Part shown: positions 34,017-43,384 of the stretch, piece after piece
How positions within the stretch are numbered: the stretch's first letter is position 1
How the letters are laid out: each line of letters begins with the position of its first letter
Source: an uncultured Oscillibacter sp.
GTDB lineage: Bacteria; Bacillota; Clostridia; Oscillospirales; Oscillospiraceae
Assembly (NCBI GenBank): GCA_910587705.1
Contig: CAJUMX010000014.1
Location: 1 to 64,000, forward strand
Direction: 5' to 3'
DNA length: 64,000 bases
Notes under the pieces: model-generated
Seen by the model: only the letters and a program-made list of their open reading frames with translations
The model's database searches: none
Told to the model about the DNA's origin: nothing
Made by a program: the position numbers and the translations under genes

Positions 34017-36443
34017 ATGGCATCGATTACGACAAAAGAACTGGAAGAAGCTCTATCCGCCAAGCTGATGACCAACTTCGGCAAAGCCGCCGATGAGGCC
34101 ACCGAAGGCGAAATGCTGCGGGCCAGCGCCCTGGTCCTGCGGGATATGATGGCCCTCCGGGAGGTGGAAACCCGGAAGAAAACCCGCCAGAACAAGAAAA
34201 AGCAGGTCCATTACCTGTCCATGGAATTTCTCATGGGCCGGAGCCTGATGAAAAACGCCTATAACCTGGGGCTGCTGCCCCAGCTCAAGGAGGCTCTGGA
34301 GCACCTGGGCTTTAAGGCCGGGGACATCTTTGAGATGGAGCCCGACGCGGCTCTTGGCAACGGCGGCCTGGGCCGTCTGGCCGCCTGCTATCTGGACTCC
34401 ATGACCACCCTGGAAATTCCCGCCACCGGCTACTCCATCTGCTACGAGCTGGGCCTGTTCAAGCAGAAGATCGTAGAGGGCCAGCAGGTGGAGCTCCCTG
34501 ACCACTGGAAGGATTTGGGCGCGGCTTGGTTGCTGCCCAAGCCTGCCGAGGCGCAGACGGTCTCCTTCGGCGGCACCGTCCGGGAGTTCTGGGCCGACGG
34601 CTACCTCCACACCGTCAACGAAAACGCCACCACCGTCCAGGCGATCCCCTACGATATGGAAATCGCCGGCTACGGCACGGGACATGTCAACGTCCTTCGC
34701 CTGTGGGACCCCCGCCCCACCAAGGCCATCGACATGAGCCTCTTCGGCCAGGGCGAGTATTTGAAAGCCTCCGAGGAAGAGACCATGGCCGAGACCATCG
34801 CCAAGGTGCTCTATCCCGAGGACAACCATATCGAGGGTAAGTCCCTCCGCCTCAAGCAGCAGTATTTCTTCGTCTCCGCTACCATCCAGTCCATCACCGC
34901 CAAGCACCTGGATACCTACGGGACCCTGAAAAATTTCCACGAAAAGAACATCATCCAGATCAACGACACCCACCCCACCCTAGTCATTCCCGAACTGATG
35001 CGGGTCCTCATTGACGACACCGGAATGAACTGGGACGACGCCTGGTATATCACCACCCACGCCGTGGCCTATACCAACCACACCGTCCTGGCCGAGGCTC
35101 TGGAGCGCTGGCCCCAGACCCTGATGGAACGCCGTCTGCCCCGTATCTGGCAGATCATCCAGGAGATTTCCAACCGCTGGCAGAAACGGGTGGAGGACTT
35201 CTACCACGACCCTGCCAAGACGAAAAAAATGGCCATCATCTGGGACGGTGAGGTCCGCATGGCAAACCTGTGCATTGCCGGCGGCATGGCGGTCAACGGC
35301 GTGTCCGCCCTCCACTCCGACATCCTGCGCAACGACGTCTTTAAGGACGCCTGCGCCATGGAGCCCCAGAAGTTCCAAAACGTCACCAACGGCATCGATC
35401 ACCGCCGCTGGCTCAGCGAGATCAACCCCGGCCTGGACGGTCTCATCCGGGAGCTGACCGGCGGGGACGCCTACCTCTCCGACGCCTCCGTCCTTCAAAA
35501 ACTGGACGCCTTCGCGGACGACAAGTCCGTGCTGGAGCGGTTGACGGAGATCAAGCGGAAAAACAAGGAGCTCCTGGCCGTCCACGCCAAGCGGAGCCGG
35601 GGCGTCATCCTGAATCCCGAGGCCATTTTCGACGTACAGGCAAAGCGGCTGCACGAGTATAAGCGGCAGCTTTTGAACGTGCTGCACATCATCGCCCTCT
35701 ACCAGAAGCTGCGGGACGATCCCAACGCCATCACTCAGCCCCACACCTTCCTCTTCGGCGCGAAGGCGGCCCCGGGCTACGAGGTGGCCAAGCGGATCAT
35801 TCGCCTGATCAACTCCCTGGCGGACCAGATCGCCCACGATCCCGCCTGCAAGGATAAGCTCCAGGTGGTCTTTTTGGAGAACTACCGGGTCTCTCTGGCG
35901 GAGGTGCTGATGCCCGCCAGCGAGGTGAGCCAGCAGATTTCCACCGCCGGTAAGGAAGCCAGCGGCACCGGAAACATGAAATTCATGATGAACGGCGCCC
36001 TGACCGTGGGTACCCTGGACGGTGCCAACGTGGAGATGCACGAGGTACTGGGAGACGAGAACATGTTCCTCTTCGGTCTCCACGCCGACGAGGTGGAGGC
36101 CCTGAAACGGGAGGGCTATGTACCCCAGCGCTGGTACAACCGGGACGAGAAGCTCCGCCGGGCTATGGACGCCCTGCGCACCGGCTTCCGGGACGGCGTG
36201 CGCTACGACGACCTGTATCAGCGGCTCCTGTTAGGGCTCGGCGGCAGCCCCGCCGACGAGTATCTGCTTCTGGCGGACTTTGCCTCCTACTGCGAGGCGG
36301 AGAAGCGCATGGTGGAAACCTACGCCGACCCTGTTAAATGGAACCGCATGAGTCTCCACAACATCGCCCGCAGCGGCATCTTCGCCGCTGACCGCTCCAT
36401 CGCCCAATACGCCGACAACATCTGGCACGTACCCCACAAATAA
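34017..36443 (+). CDS. glgP: Glycogen phosphorylase
   Basis: The 808-residue enzyme contains the GT35 landmarks: DAALGNGGLGRLAACYLDSM near residue 110, NDTHPTLVIPELMR, and the pyridoxal-phosphate Lys region KEASGTGNMKFMMNGALTVG. It releases glucose-1-phosphate from glycogen. ATG 34017 is chosen because GGAG lies 13 bases upstream; a GTG at 34005 sits too close. It is co-transcribed with glgA, so synthesis and breakdown enzymes share one message. The length is standard and no extra tail is present. Confidence 0.95.
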   Translation: MASITTKELEEALSAKLMTNFGKAADEATEGEMLRASALVLRDMMALREVETRKKTRQNKKKQVHYLSMEFLMGRSLMKNAYNLGLLPQLKEALEHLGFKAGDIFEMEPDAALGNGGLGRLAACYLDSMTTLEIPATGYSICYELGLFKQKIVEGQQVELPDHWKDLGAAWLLPKPAEAQTVSFGGTVREFWADGYLHTVNENATTVQAIPYDMEIAGYGTGHVNVLRLWDPRPTKAIDMSLFGQGEYLKASEEETMAETIAKVLYPEDNHIEGKSLRLKQQYFFVSATIQSITAKHLDTYGTLKNFHEKNIIQINDTHPTLVIPELMRVLIDDTGMNWDDAWYITTHAVAYTNHTVLAEALERWPQTLMERRLPRIWQIIQEISNRWQKRVEDFYHDPAKTKKMAIIWDGEVRMANLCIAGGMAVNGVSALHSDILRNDVFKDACAMEPQKFQNVTNGIDHRRWLSEINPGLDGLIRELTGGDAYLSDASVLQKLDAFADDKSVLERLTEIKRKNKELLAVHAKRSRGVILNPEAIFDVQAKRLHEYKRQLLNVLHIIALYQKLRDDPNAITQPHTFLFGAKAAPGYEVAKRIIRLINSLADQIAHDPACKDKLQVVFLENYRVSLAEVLMPASEVSQQISTAGKEASGTGNMKFMMNGALTVGTLDGANVEMHEVLGDENMFLFGLHADEVEALKREGYVPQRWYNRDEKLRRAMDALRTGFRDGVRYDDLYQRLLLGLGGSPADEYLLLADFASYCEAEKRMVETYADPVKWNRMSLHNIARSGIFAADRSIAQYADNIWHVPHK

Positions 36444-36458
36444 TTGCATGCCAATCAA

Positions 36459-36489
36459 AAGGGACGTATCCAAAACGGATACGTCCCTT
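36459..36489. terminator. Bidirectional terminator between glgP and thrS
   Basis: AAGGGACGTATCC (36459-36471) pairs perfectly with 36477-36489 over an AAAAC loop. It lies between the convergent glgP and thrS genes. Confidence 0.8.
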
Positions 36490-36506
36490 ACGTTTATACG
36501 TTTGGT

Positions 36507-38267
36507 TTATAGAATGACCTTACTGTCCACTTCTTCCCGCAGCTTCGCGGCAAAGGCCTCCAGGCTCATGGCGCCCAGGTCCTCGCCGCCCCGGGTGCGG
36601 ACGGAAACGGTCTTGTTTTCCACGTCCCGGTCGCCCACCACCAGCATATAGGGGACCTTCTCCAGGGTGGCCTCCCGGATTTTCTTGCCGATCTTCTCGT
36701 TGCGGACGTCGGTCTCCACCCGGAAGCCCAGCTCGTCCAAGGCCTTGGCAAGCTCTTCGGCGTAAGCGTCCGCCCGGTCGGTGACGGTGAGGACCTTCAC
36801 CTGGACGGGGCTCAGCCACAGGGGGAAGGCTCCGGCGAAGTGCTCGGTAATCACGCCGATGAAGCGCTCGATGGAGCCCAGGACCACCCGGTGAATCATG
36901 ACGGGGCGGTGCTTCGCTCCGTCCTCGCCGGTGTACTCCAGCTCAAAGCGCTCCGGCAGCTGGCTGTCCAGCTGGATGGTGCCGCACTGCCAGGTCCGGC
37001 CCAGGGAGTCGGAGAGGTGGAAGTCCAGCTTGGGACCGTAGAACGCGCCGTCTCCCTCGTTGATGACAAAGTCCTTGCCCATGTCGGTGATGGCGGCTTT
37101 CAGAATGTCCTGGTTCCGCTCCCACTCCTCCACAGTGCCGATGTGGTCCTCCGGCATGGTGGAAAGCTCGATGGTGTAGCTGAGGCCGAAGGTGGAATAA
37201 ACCTCGTCGAAGAGGCGGACGGTCTCCTGAATCACGTCCTGCATCTGTTCCCGGGTCATAAAGACGTGGGCGTCGTCCTGGTTGAAGCAGCGGACCCGGA
37301 AGAGGCCGTGGAGAGCGCCGGAAAGCTCGTGCCGATGGACCAGGCCGATCTCCCCCACCCGCAGGGGCAGCTCCTTATAGGAGTGGGGCTCGCTGGCGTA
37401 GACCAGCATGCCGCCGGGGCAGTTCATGGGCTTCACCGCGAAGTCCACTTCGTCGATGACGGTGGTGTACATGTTGTTTTTGTAGTGGTCCCAGTGGCCA
37501 GAGCGCTCCCACAACTGGCGGTTCAGCATGATGGGGGTGGAAATCTCCACGTAGCCGTACTTTTTGTGGACCTGTCGCCAGTAGTCCAGCAGGGTATTTT
37601 TCAGCGTCATGCCCTTGGGCAGGAAGAAGGGGAAGCCAGGTCCCTCGTCCCGGAGCATGAACAAGCCCAATTCCTTACCCAGCTTCCGGTGGTCCCGCTT
37701 CTTGGCCTCCTCAATACGCTTGAGGTATTCGTCCAGCTCGTCCTTCTTGGGGAAGGCGATGCCGTAGATGCGCTGGAGGGTCTCCCGGCTGGAGTCTCCC
37801 CGCCAATAGGCGGCGTTGCAGGCGGTGAGCTTGATGGCGTTGCCCTTGACCCGGCCGGTGGAGTCCAGGTGGGGCCCGGCGCAGAGGTCGGTGAACTCGC
37901 CCTGCTTATAAAAGCTGATGGCGGCGTCCTCGGGCAGGTCGTTGATAAGCTCCACCTTGAAGGGCTCTCCCTTTTCCTCCATGAACTTCACGGCCTCCGC
38001 CCGGGGCAGCTCGAAGCGCTCCAGCTTCAGCTTCTCCTTGCAGATTTTCCGCATCTCGCCCTCGATCTTCTCCATGATCTCGGGGGTGAAGGGGAAGGGA
38101 GAGTCCATGTCGTAATAGAAGCCCTCATCGATAGAAGGGCCGATGGCCAGCTTCACCTCCGGGTACAGGCGCTTCACCGCCTGGGCCAGGATGTGAGAGC
38201 AGGTGTGCCAGTAGGTCTTGCGGTAGGTCTCATTTTCAAAGGTATACAGATTGCTTTCTTCGCTCAT
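36507..38267 (-). CDS. thrS: Threonyl-tRNA synthetase, without TGS domain
   Basis: The enzyme begins directly with the editing domain (TCSHILAQAVKRLYPEV, with the HxxxH-type zinc motif, and CAGPHLDSTGRVK), followed by the class II core (motif 2 GLFRVRCFNQDDAHVF, zinc Cys in KPMNCPGGML, motif 3 VVLGSIERFIGVI) and anticodon-binding domain. At 586 residues it lacks the roughly 60-residue TGS domain usual in bacteria. ATG 38267 is placed after AGGAGG, downstream of the T-box terminator; in-frame sequence to 38348 lies inside that terminator. It charges tRNA-Thr and is controlled by the T-box leader. Confidence 0.95.
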   Translation of the reverse strand: MSEESNLYTFENETYRKTYWHTCSHILAQAVKRLYPEVKLAIGPSIDEGFYYDMDSPFPFTPEIMEKIEGEMRKICKEKLKLERFELPRAEAVKFMEEKGEPFKVELINDLPEDAAISFYKQGEFTDLCAGPHLDSTGRVKGNAIKLTACNAAYWRGDSSRETLQRIYGIAFPKKDELDEYLKRIEEAKKRDHRKLGKELGLFMLRDEGPGFPFFLPKGMTLKNTLLDYWRQVHKKYGYVEISTPIMLNRQLWERSGHWDHYKNNMYTTVIDEVDFAVKPMNCPGGMLVYASEPHSYKELPLRVGEIGLVHRHELSGALHGLFRVRCFNQDDAHVFMTREQMQDVIQETVRLFDEVYSTFGLSYTIELSTMPEDHIGTVEEWERNQDILKAAITDMGKDFVINEGDGAFYGPKLDFHLSDSLGRTWQCGTIQLDSQLPERFELEYTGEDGAKHRPVMIHRVVLGSIERFIGVITEHFAGAFPLWLSPVQVKVLTVTDRADAYAEELAKALDELGFRVETDVRNEKIGKKIREATLEKVPYMLVVGDRDVENKTVSVRTRGGEDLGAMSLEAFAAKLREEVDSKVIL

Positions 38268-38284
38268 GGTAATTCCTCCTTGTA

Positions 38285-38547
38285 TTACGGGGCGGGGCAA
38301 AAAATCCCACCCCTGATGAAGATCAGGGGTGGGATACGAAAAACGCATTCCACGGTTCCACCCTGCTTGCGGTCCGGATGCGGACCGCCGCTCGCGTCCT
38401 CGGTAACGGGAGGACCCGGCCCGGTCGTCCCGGGCGGCTCGGGAGTGGTGGAGGTTCCGCGTTCGGCGCGGGACGCTTTCAGCATACGCGTCCCTCTCTG
38501 GGCGTTTCCGGCGGCTCCGTCTCCGTCACAGCCAATTTGACAGGGAC
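38285..38547 (-). promoter_or_regulatory. T-box riboswitch leader of thrS
   Basis: On the minus strand the conserved T-box AGGGTGGAACCGTGGA (38364-38349) is followed by a strong terminator: ATCCCACCCCTGAT (38335-38322) pairing with 38317-38304, then TTTTTT. Base pairing between the T-box arm and that stem gives the usual antiterminator choice. The long structured 5' part has an ACC triplet followed by A (38449-38446) in CCTCCACCACTCC, a candidate threonine specifier. Uncharged tRNA-Thr would permit read-through into thrS. Confidence 0.92.
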
Positions 38548-38576
38548 ACTATAACACCAAGCGGCGGAAATGTCAA
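38548..38576 (-). promoter_or_regulatory. Sigma-A promoter of the thrS leader
   Basis: Minus strand TTGACA (38576-38571), 17-base spacer, TATAGT (38553-38548), just upstream of the T-box leader. Confidence 0.88.
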
Positions 38577-38619
38577 GCGTACGGAAACGGCCATTTTTCC
38601 CCTTCCCGGTTCATATTCG

Positions 38620-38649
38620 TTGACAGCCGGAATATGGTTGTGGTATCAT
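38620..38649 (+). promoter_or_regulatory. Promoter of mntP
   Basis: TTGACA (38620-38625), 18-base spacer, TATCAT (38644-38649), leaving about 25 bases of leader before ATG 38681. That is too short for a manganese (yybP-ykoY) riboswitch. Confidence 0.75.
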
Positions 38650-38680
38650 CTAAAAACTACATATACAGGGAGGCTCCCCC

Positions 38681-39250
38681 ATGGATATTTTTGAACTGCT
38701 GCTGATCGCCGTCGGCCTTTCAATGGACGCCTTCGCCGTCTCCATCTGCAAGGGCCTGTCCGTCCAGCGGCTAAAGCCCCGGCACTACCTCCTCACCGGT
38801 GCCTGGTTCGGCGGCTTTCAGGCGTTGATGCCCTCCATCGGCTTTCTGCTGGGCTCCGCCTTCGACCAATATATCAACGCCTTTGACCACTGGATCGCCT
38901 TCGTCCTCCTGGCCTTCATCGGCGGAAACATGGTCAAGGAGAGCCTTTCCGGGGACGAGGAGTGCCACGACGATTCCTTCTCCCTCCGCACCATGTTCCT
39001 CCTGGCCGTGGCCACCAGCATCGACGCTCTGGCGGTGGGCGTCACCTTCGCCCTGCTGCCGGACGTACATATTCTCTCCGCCGTTTCCCTCATCGGCGTC
39101 ACCACCTTCCTCCTCTCCGCCGTGGGGCTGAAAGTGGGCAACGTCTTTGGCCTGCGCTACAAGGCCCGGGCAGAGCTGGCGGGAGGCGTCATCCTGATTC
39201 TCATGGGCTTGAAAATCCTGCTGGAGCATTTGGGAATCCTCGTGTTCTGA
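38681..39250 (+). CDS. mntP: Manganese efflux pump MntP
   Basis: The 189-residue protein has six helices and the two internal Asp-bearing motifs of the family: GLSMDAFAVSICKGL in the first half and ATSIDALAVGVTFAL in the second. It exports Mn2+ and protects against excess. GGGAGG precedes ATG 38681. It stands alone, with its own promoter and a terminator shared with the convergent DUF4397 gene. Confidence 0.93.
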   Translation: MDIFELLLIAVGLSMDAFAVSICKGLSVQRLKPRHYLLTGAWFGGFQALMPSIGFLLGSAFDQYINAFDHWIAFVLLAFIGGNMVKESLSGDEECHDDSFSLRTMFLLAVATSIDALAVGVTFALLPDVHILSAVSLIGVTTFLLSAVGLKVGNVFGLRYKARAELAGGVILILMGLKILLEHLGILVF

Positions 39251-39252
39251 GA

Positions 39253-39286
39253 AAAACGCCCGCGCCGCTCTGGGCGCGGGCGTTTT
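39253..39286. terminator. Bidirectional terminator after mntP
   Basis: AAAACGCCCGCGCC (39253-39266) pairs perfectly with 39273-39286, ending in TTTT on either strand. Confidence 0.88.
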
Positions 39287-39289
39287 GCC

Positions 39290-40294
39290 TTAGCGATCCA
39301 TTAAAATCAGGTTCTGGATGTTGTTCCGGTTGCTGCCGCTCTGGAGGAGATAGACGCTGTAAATCGCGTTGCTGGTCACGTCCAGATACAGCGAACCGAA
39401 GGTCTCGTGCGGCGGATAGACCCCCAGCCAGGCGGAGTCCATGGTCTCGATGTCCAGGCCGGAGGGCATGGGCGTCAGGTTCGTGTCGGCGTAGAAGAAC
39501 TGGTAGGTGCCGGGCATGATACGCTTGAAGGCGGGGACCTCTTTAAACCGCAGGTCCGCCCAGACCACCCGGCCGTCGCTCATGATCACGTCCAGGGGGC
39601 CGCTGTTATAGGCCAGATTCCCGATGCGGAAGCTGGAATACCCGTTGGTGGGCGGGCAGCAGCTGTCGGTAATCTGCATCAGGTCCAGACCCCCGGCGGT
39701 GTTGATGATGGCGATGGTGGTGATTCCGTTGGACTGGAAGGGCATGGTTTTCTGGATGTAGACATAGCCGTCGGTTCCCGTCACCGTCACCGTCTGGTAA
39801 CCGGCGTTGACCTGGCCGTAGGTGGTGGCGGAGGCGTAGTTCAGCACGTTCACAAACCGGCGGTTGCCGATGAAAACGCGGAAGGCGGGGTAGCCGTAGC
39901 CCGCGTTCAAAAAGCGCACCTTTGCCGCGCCGGGCCACACGCCGCCGATAATGCCGGGCAGGACGATGATCCCGCCGCAGCCGCCGCCGGGACAGGGCCA
40001 GGTCTGATTTCCGCCGCCGGGACCGGGGTAAACCGGACCGCCCTCGCCGGGGTTGGGCAGGGGAATGACAGGTTCCACCACGCCGCCGTCAGGACCGGGG
40101 TAGACCGGGCCGCCTTCGCCGGGATTGGGCAGGGGTATCACGGCCTCGCCGCCGCTCATGTTGCCGGGATAGACAGGCCCGCCCTCGCCGGGATTAGGCA
40201 GGGGAATGACAGCTTCTCCCGACCGGCCGGTCCAGGCGGTGGGAGAGGGAAATTGCCGCATCATATTCTGATTCATATATGCAGCCGGAAGCAC
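39290..40294 (-). CDS. DUF4397 protein with Pro/Gly-rich tandem repeats
   Basis: The C-terminal 230 residues fit DUF4397 (VRFLNAGYGYPAFRVFIGN, YQTVTVTG, YNSGPLDVIMSDG), a beta-rich domain of surface or envelope proteins. The N-terminal 90 residues carry three copies of a unit ending LPNPGEGGPVYPG, then a Gly/Cys/Pro linker. No clear signal peptide is visible. GTG 40294 is favoured because AAAGGAGG lies ten bases before it; ATG 40276 is an alternative. The GTG sits in the loop of a hairpin GCCGGAAG/CTTCCGGC (40301-40282), which could limit translation. Confidence 0.75.
   Translation of the reverse strand: MLPAAYMNQNMMRQFPSPTAWTGRSGEAVIPLPNPGEGGPVYPGNMSGGEAVIPLPNPGEGGPVYPGPDGGVVEPVIPLPNPGEGGPVYPGPGGGNQTWPCPGGGCGGIIVLPGIIGGVWPGAAKVRFLNAGYGYPAFRVFIGNRRFVNVLNYASATTYGQVNAGYQTVTVTGTDGYVYIQKTMPFQSNGITTIAIINTAGGLDLMQITDSCCPPTNGYSSFRIGNLAYNSGPLDVIMSDGRVVWADLRFKEVPAFKRIMPGTYQFFYADTNLTPMPSGLDIETMDSAWLGVYPPHETFGSLYLDVTSNAIYSVYLLQSGSNRNNIQNLILMDR
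40030..40230 (-). repeat. Three tandem repeats in the DUF4397 gene
   Basis: Three near-identical units of about 60-66 bases encode LPNPGEGGPVYPG preceded by (E)AVIP or PVIP and joined by short Gly-rich spacers. Copy number probably varies by recombination. Confidence 0.85.
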
Positions 40295-40431
40295 GCTTCC
40301 GGCGTCCTCCTTTCGATTGGGACTACAACAGTCTATGCCAACGCCCCCTCTCCGGTTCATGATGCAAGAATGATGGCAGGACGATACAGACTATACTCCA
40401 AACAGGCATCTTGTCAAAGGACGTGATTTCC

Positions 40432-41088
40432 GTGAACAAAATCCTCATCGCCGAGGACGAGACCCCCATCGCCAACCTCATCCGCACCGCCCTGGAGGGG
40501 GCGGGCTACCGCTGCGCCTGGGCCCCCGACGGGGCGGACGCGGCGGACAAGCTGGAAGCCCAGCCCTTCGATTTGGCGCTGCTGGACATCATGCTGCCCA
40601 AGGCCGACGGCTACGAGGTGCTGGAGTACTGCAAAAGCCTGGAGGTGCCGGTGATCTTCCTCACCGCCAAGGGAGAGCTGGAGGACCGGGTGAAGGGCCT
40701 CCGCCTGGGGGCGGAGGACTATATCGTCAAGCCCTTCGAGCTGATGGAGCTACTGGCCCGGGTGGAAACCGTCCTCCGCCGCTGCGGAAAGACAGGGCGG
40801 GTCCTCTCCCTGCCGCCGGACATTGAAATCGACACCGCCAGCCGCGTCGTACGCCGGGCCGGGGCCCCCGTGGCCCTGACGGCCAAGGAGTACGATTTGC
40901 TGCTGCTCTTCCTGCAAAACAAAAACATCGCCCTCTATCGGGACCGGATCTATGAAAAGGTCTGGGGCGAGGAGTTTTTGGGGGACAGCCGGACCGTGGA
41001 CCTCCACATCCAGCGGATGCGGAAGAAGCTGGGGCTGGAAAACCGGCTGGTGGCGGTTTATAAGGTGGGCTACCGGCTGGAGGTGTAG
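40432..41088 (+). CDS. OmpR-family response regulator
   Basis: A 218-residue regulator with receiver (KILIAEDETPIANL, Asp in LALLDIMLPKADG, FLTAKG, YIVKPFEL) and winged-helix output (LTAKEYDLLLLF, RTVDLHIQRMRKKLG). GTG 40432 follows AAAGG with suitable spacing; the upstream TTG at 40411 has no ribosome site. It is the first gene of a transcript that includes the kinase, an accessory protein and probably the VanY-like peptidase, so cell-wall monitoring is likely. Confidence 0.92.
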   Translation: MNKILIAEDETPIANLIRTALEGAGYRCAWAPDGADAADKLEAQPFDLALLDIMLPKADGYEVLEYCKSLEVPVIFLTAKGELEDRVKGLRLGAEDYIVKPFELMELLARVETVLRRCGKTGRVLSLPPDIEIDTASRVVRRAGAPVALTAKEYDLLLLFLQNKNIALYRDRIYEKVWGEEFLGDSRTVDLHIQRMRKKLGLENRLVAVYKVGYRLEV

Positions 41089-41186
41089 GGGGCTTTTCTT
41101 TTCGCGCCCCATTGCCGGAAAATGGCCTGACCAGGGGGTCAGGCCCCACGTCGGGCTGTCCGCTCCTGCCCAAAAGGAGGCTTTTT

Positions 41187-42638
41187 ATGAGATTATTCTG
41201 GAAGCTCTTTTGCAGCATGGTCCTCATCACGGCCCTGGCCTGCTCCGCCGGGGGCTACGCCCTCATCCACGCCCAGTTTCGCGCCTCCCTGGACCGGGAG
41301 GTGGCGGCGCTGTACGAGGAAAACGACCTCCTCCGCTTTGCCCTGGCCCAGGAGCTGGCCTTCAACCCCCTGTACAGCCGGGAAGAGCTGGCCAAAGCCG
41401 CCGGGGGCATCAGCATCACCACCGGCCAGGGACGAACGGTCTCCTTCCGTCTCAGCGACGAGGCGGGAAAGACCCTGGGCGGCAGCGGCGCGCTGCCGGT
41501 GGAGGCGGCGGGCCTCACCTCCCAGCTCCCCGCCGGGCAGCGGGGCTGGGTCATGAACGCCCTGGCCGACGGGCGGATTTATCTCCACGCCGCCAGCCCT
41601 TTGGCCCTGGAGGACGGCATCCTCTACCTGGAAAACTGCCGGGAGGTGGGGGAGCTGTTCCAGTCCCGGTCGGAGCAGTACCGGAGCTTCTTCTCCTTGA
41701 TGCTGGTCCTCACCGGGGCGGTGGGGGCCCTGTCCCTGGCCGTGGCCGCCATGCTGGCCCGGCCCCTGGCCCGCCTTTCCGCCGCCGCCCGGCGAATGGC
41801 GGAGGGAGACCTCAGCCAGCGGGTCCGGGTGGACGGGGACGACGAGATCGCCCAGCTCTCCGCCGACTTCAACGTCATGGCCCACCGCATCCAACGGCAG
41901 GTGGCGGAGCTGAAGGCCGCCCAGCGCCGCCAGGAGGACTTCATCGGCAGCTTTGCCCACGAGATTAAAACGCCCCTGACCTCCATCATCGGCTATGCCG
42001 ACCTCCTCCGTTCCCGCCCGGCCACGGAGGAACAGGTCCGGGAGAGCGCCGGGTATATCTTCGGCGAGGGGCGGCGGCTGGAGGCCCTGAGCCGGAAGCT
42101 GCTGGACCTCATCGTCCTGGGACGGCAGGACTTCCCCCTGCGGCCTGTGCCCCTGGACGCGTTCCTCCGCCGGGTGGCCGGGGCCATGGAGCCGCCCCTC
42201 CGGCAGGCGGGCGTCCGGCTCACCCTCCATTCCCAGGCGGTGACGGCGCGGATGGAGCCGGATTTGATGGAAACCGTCTGCATGAACCTGCTGGACAACG
42301 CCCGGAAGGCCATGGAGGACGGCGGGGAAATCCTTCTGGAGGGCTTCGCCCTGGAGGATGGAAGCTGCTGCATCCAGGTGACGGACCAGGGCAAGGGCAT
42401 CCCGGCGAAGGAGCTGGAACGGGTGACGGAGGCGTTCTACATGGTGGACAAGTCCCGCTCCCGGGCCCAGGGGGGTGCGGGGCTGGGGCTGGCCCTGTGC
42501 CGCCGGATTGTGGAGCTCCACGGCGGGGAGCTGGAAATTGAGAGCGAACCGGGCCGGGGTACCCGGGTCCGGGTGCATCTGAACGGAGGGGAGGAACTGC
42601 CTTGCGAAACTGGAAGAACTGGCTCCTCCCCCTCCTAA
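41187..42638 (+). CDS. Sensor histidine kinase with HAMP domain
   Basis: The 483-residue kinase has membrane helices near 8-30 and 170-195 enclosing an external sensor domain of about 140 residues, a HAMP linker (LARPLARLSAAARRMAEG), the phosphorylation box SFAHEIKTPLTSIIGYADLL and an ATPase domain (NLLDNARKAM, DQGKGIP, GAGLGLALCRRIVEL). ATG 41187 follows AAAAGGAGG. It pairs with the regulator 98 bases upstream. Its end overlaps the next gene by 37 bases. Confidence 0.92.
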   Translation: MRLFWKLFCSMVLITALACSAGGYALIHAQFRASLDREVAALYEENDLLRFALAQELAFNPLYSREELAKAAGGISITTGQGRTVSFRLSDEAGKTLGGSGALPVEAAGLTSQLPAGQRGWVMNALADGRIYLHAASPLALEDGILYLENCREVGELFQSRSEQYRSFFSLMLVLTGAVGALSLAVAAMLARPLARLSAAARRMAEGDLSQRVRVDGDDEIAQLSADFNVMAHRIQRQVAELKAAQRRQEDFIGSFAHEIKTPLTSIIGYADLLRSRPATEEQVRESAGYIFGEGRRLEALSRKLLDLIVLGRQDFPLRPVPLDAFLRRVAGAMEPPLRQAGVRLTLHSQAVTARMEPDLMETVCMNLLDNARKAMEDGGEILLEGFALEDGSCCIQVTDQGKGIPAKELERVTEAFYMVDKSRSRAQGGAGLGLALCRRIVELHGGELEIESEPGRGTRVRVHLNGGEELPCETGRTGSSPS

Positions 42639-43384
42639 CGGCCCTGACCGTAGGGGCCCTGGCCCTGCTGCCCCTCCGTCTCTCCACGCTGGAGGACGAT
42701 CGGCTCACCGGAACCGTCCACGCCGAGGATCTGACGGCGGACAACAACTTCCCCTCCAAGCCCCCGGAGCTGCCCGGGCGCATCCGGCTGCTGACCCAGT
42801 ACCAGTCTGTTCCCGAGCTTCTCACCATTGTGGGCCAGGAACCAGAAGCGGCAAAGCTGGAAGAGCTATCCAACCAGGCTTGGGCGGAATTGGCGCGGCT
42901 GGTAAAGCTGGGAATTCTGCCCGAGAAGTCCGGGGTGTACAACCGGGGTTTTAGAGGCAGCCTTCTCTACCTCCGGGACCAGAGGGACTTGTCCAGCGCC
43001 GCCTTCGCCATGCTGGATACCTTCAACGAGGAGACCGGAGAAACACTCTCTTTCTATCTGGATGGAGAGTCCGGGCAAATCCTGACGCTGGAGCTACATT
43101 CGGAGTATTTCTTAGATTTCGACACCCTGGCGGAGGACATTGGCAGCGCCTTCTTCAGCGCTCTGGGGCTGCGCTATGAGCCGCTGGACGACATCCAATC
43201 GGACCATGCCGCCTTTCGGCTGGCGGACAGCGATACGGTTTATTGGATCATCCGGTACGATAACTACCTCCACATTACCCTTGAAATGGACTGGCGGTCC
43301 CTGGACGACGATACCCGTACCGCCATGGGCTATCCTCCCGGCTCCAGCGTCAGCGTTGATGCCGGTCCGATGCAAAATTGGTGA
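42602..43384 (+). CDS. Membrane-anchored accessory protein, unrecognised family
   Basis: The 260-residue protein starts at TTG 42602 behind GGAGGGGAGG and inside the kinase gene. It has an N-terminal signal-anchor (NWLLPLLTALTVGALALLPL) and an external, mixed alpha/beta domain (LSFYLDGESGQILTLELHSE, VYWIIRYDNYLHITLEM). I do not recognise the family. The overlap with the kinase gene suggests it is made in step with the sensor and may present or modulate its signal. Confidence 0.65.
   Translation: MRNWKNWLLPLLTALTVGALALLPLRLSTLEDDRLTGTVHAEDLTADNNFPSKPPELPGRIRLLTQYQSVPELLTIVGQEPEAAKLEELSNQAWAELARLVKLGILPEKSGVYNRGFRGSLLYLRDQRDLSSAAFAMLDTFNEETGETLSFYLDGESGQILTLELHSEYFLDFDTLAEDIGSAFFSALGLRYEPLDDIQSDHAAFRLADSDTVYWIIRYDNYLHITLEMDWRSLDDDTRTAMGYPPGSSVSVDAGPMQNW

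Noticed and set aside
38650..38680. Possible manganese riboswitch upstream of mntP
   Set aside because: The leader between the promoter and the start codon is only about 25 bases, too short for the yybP-ykoY fold.
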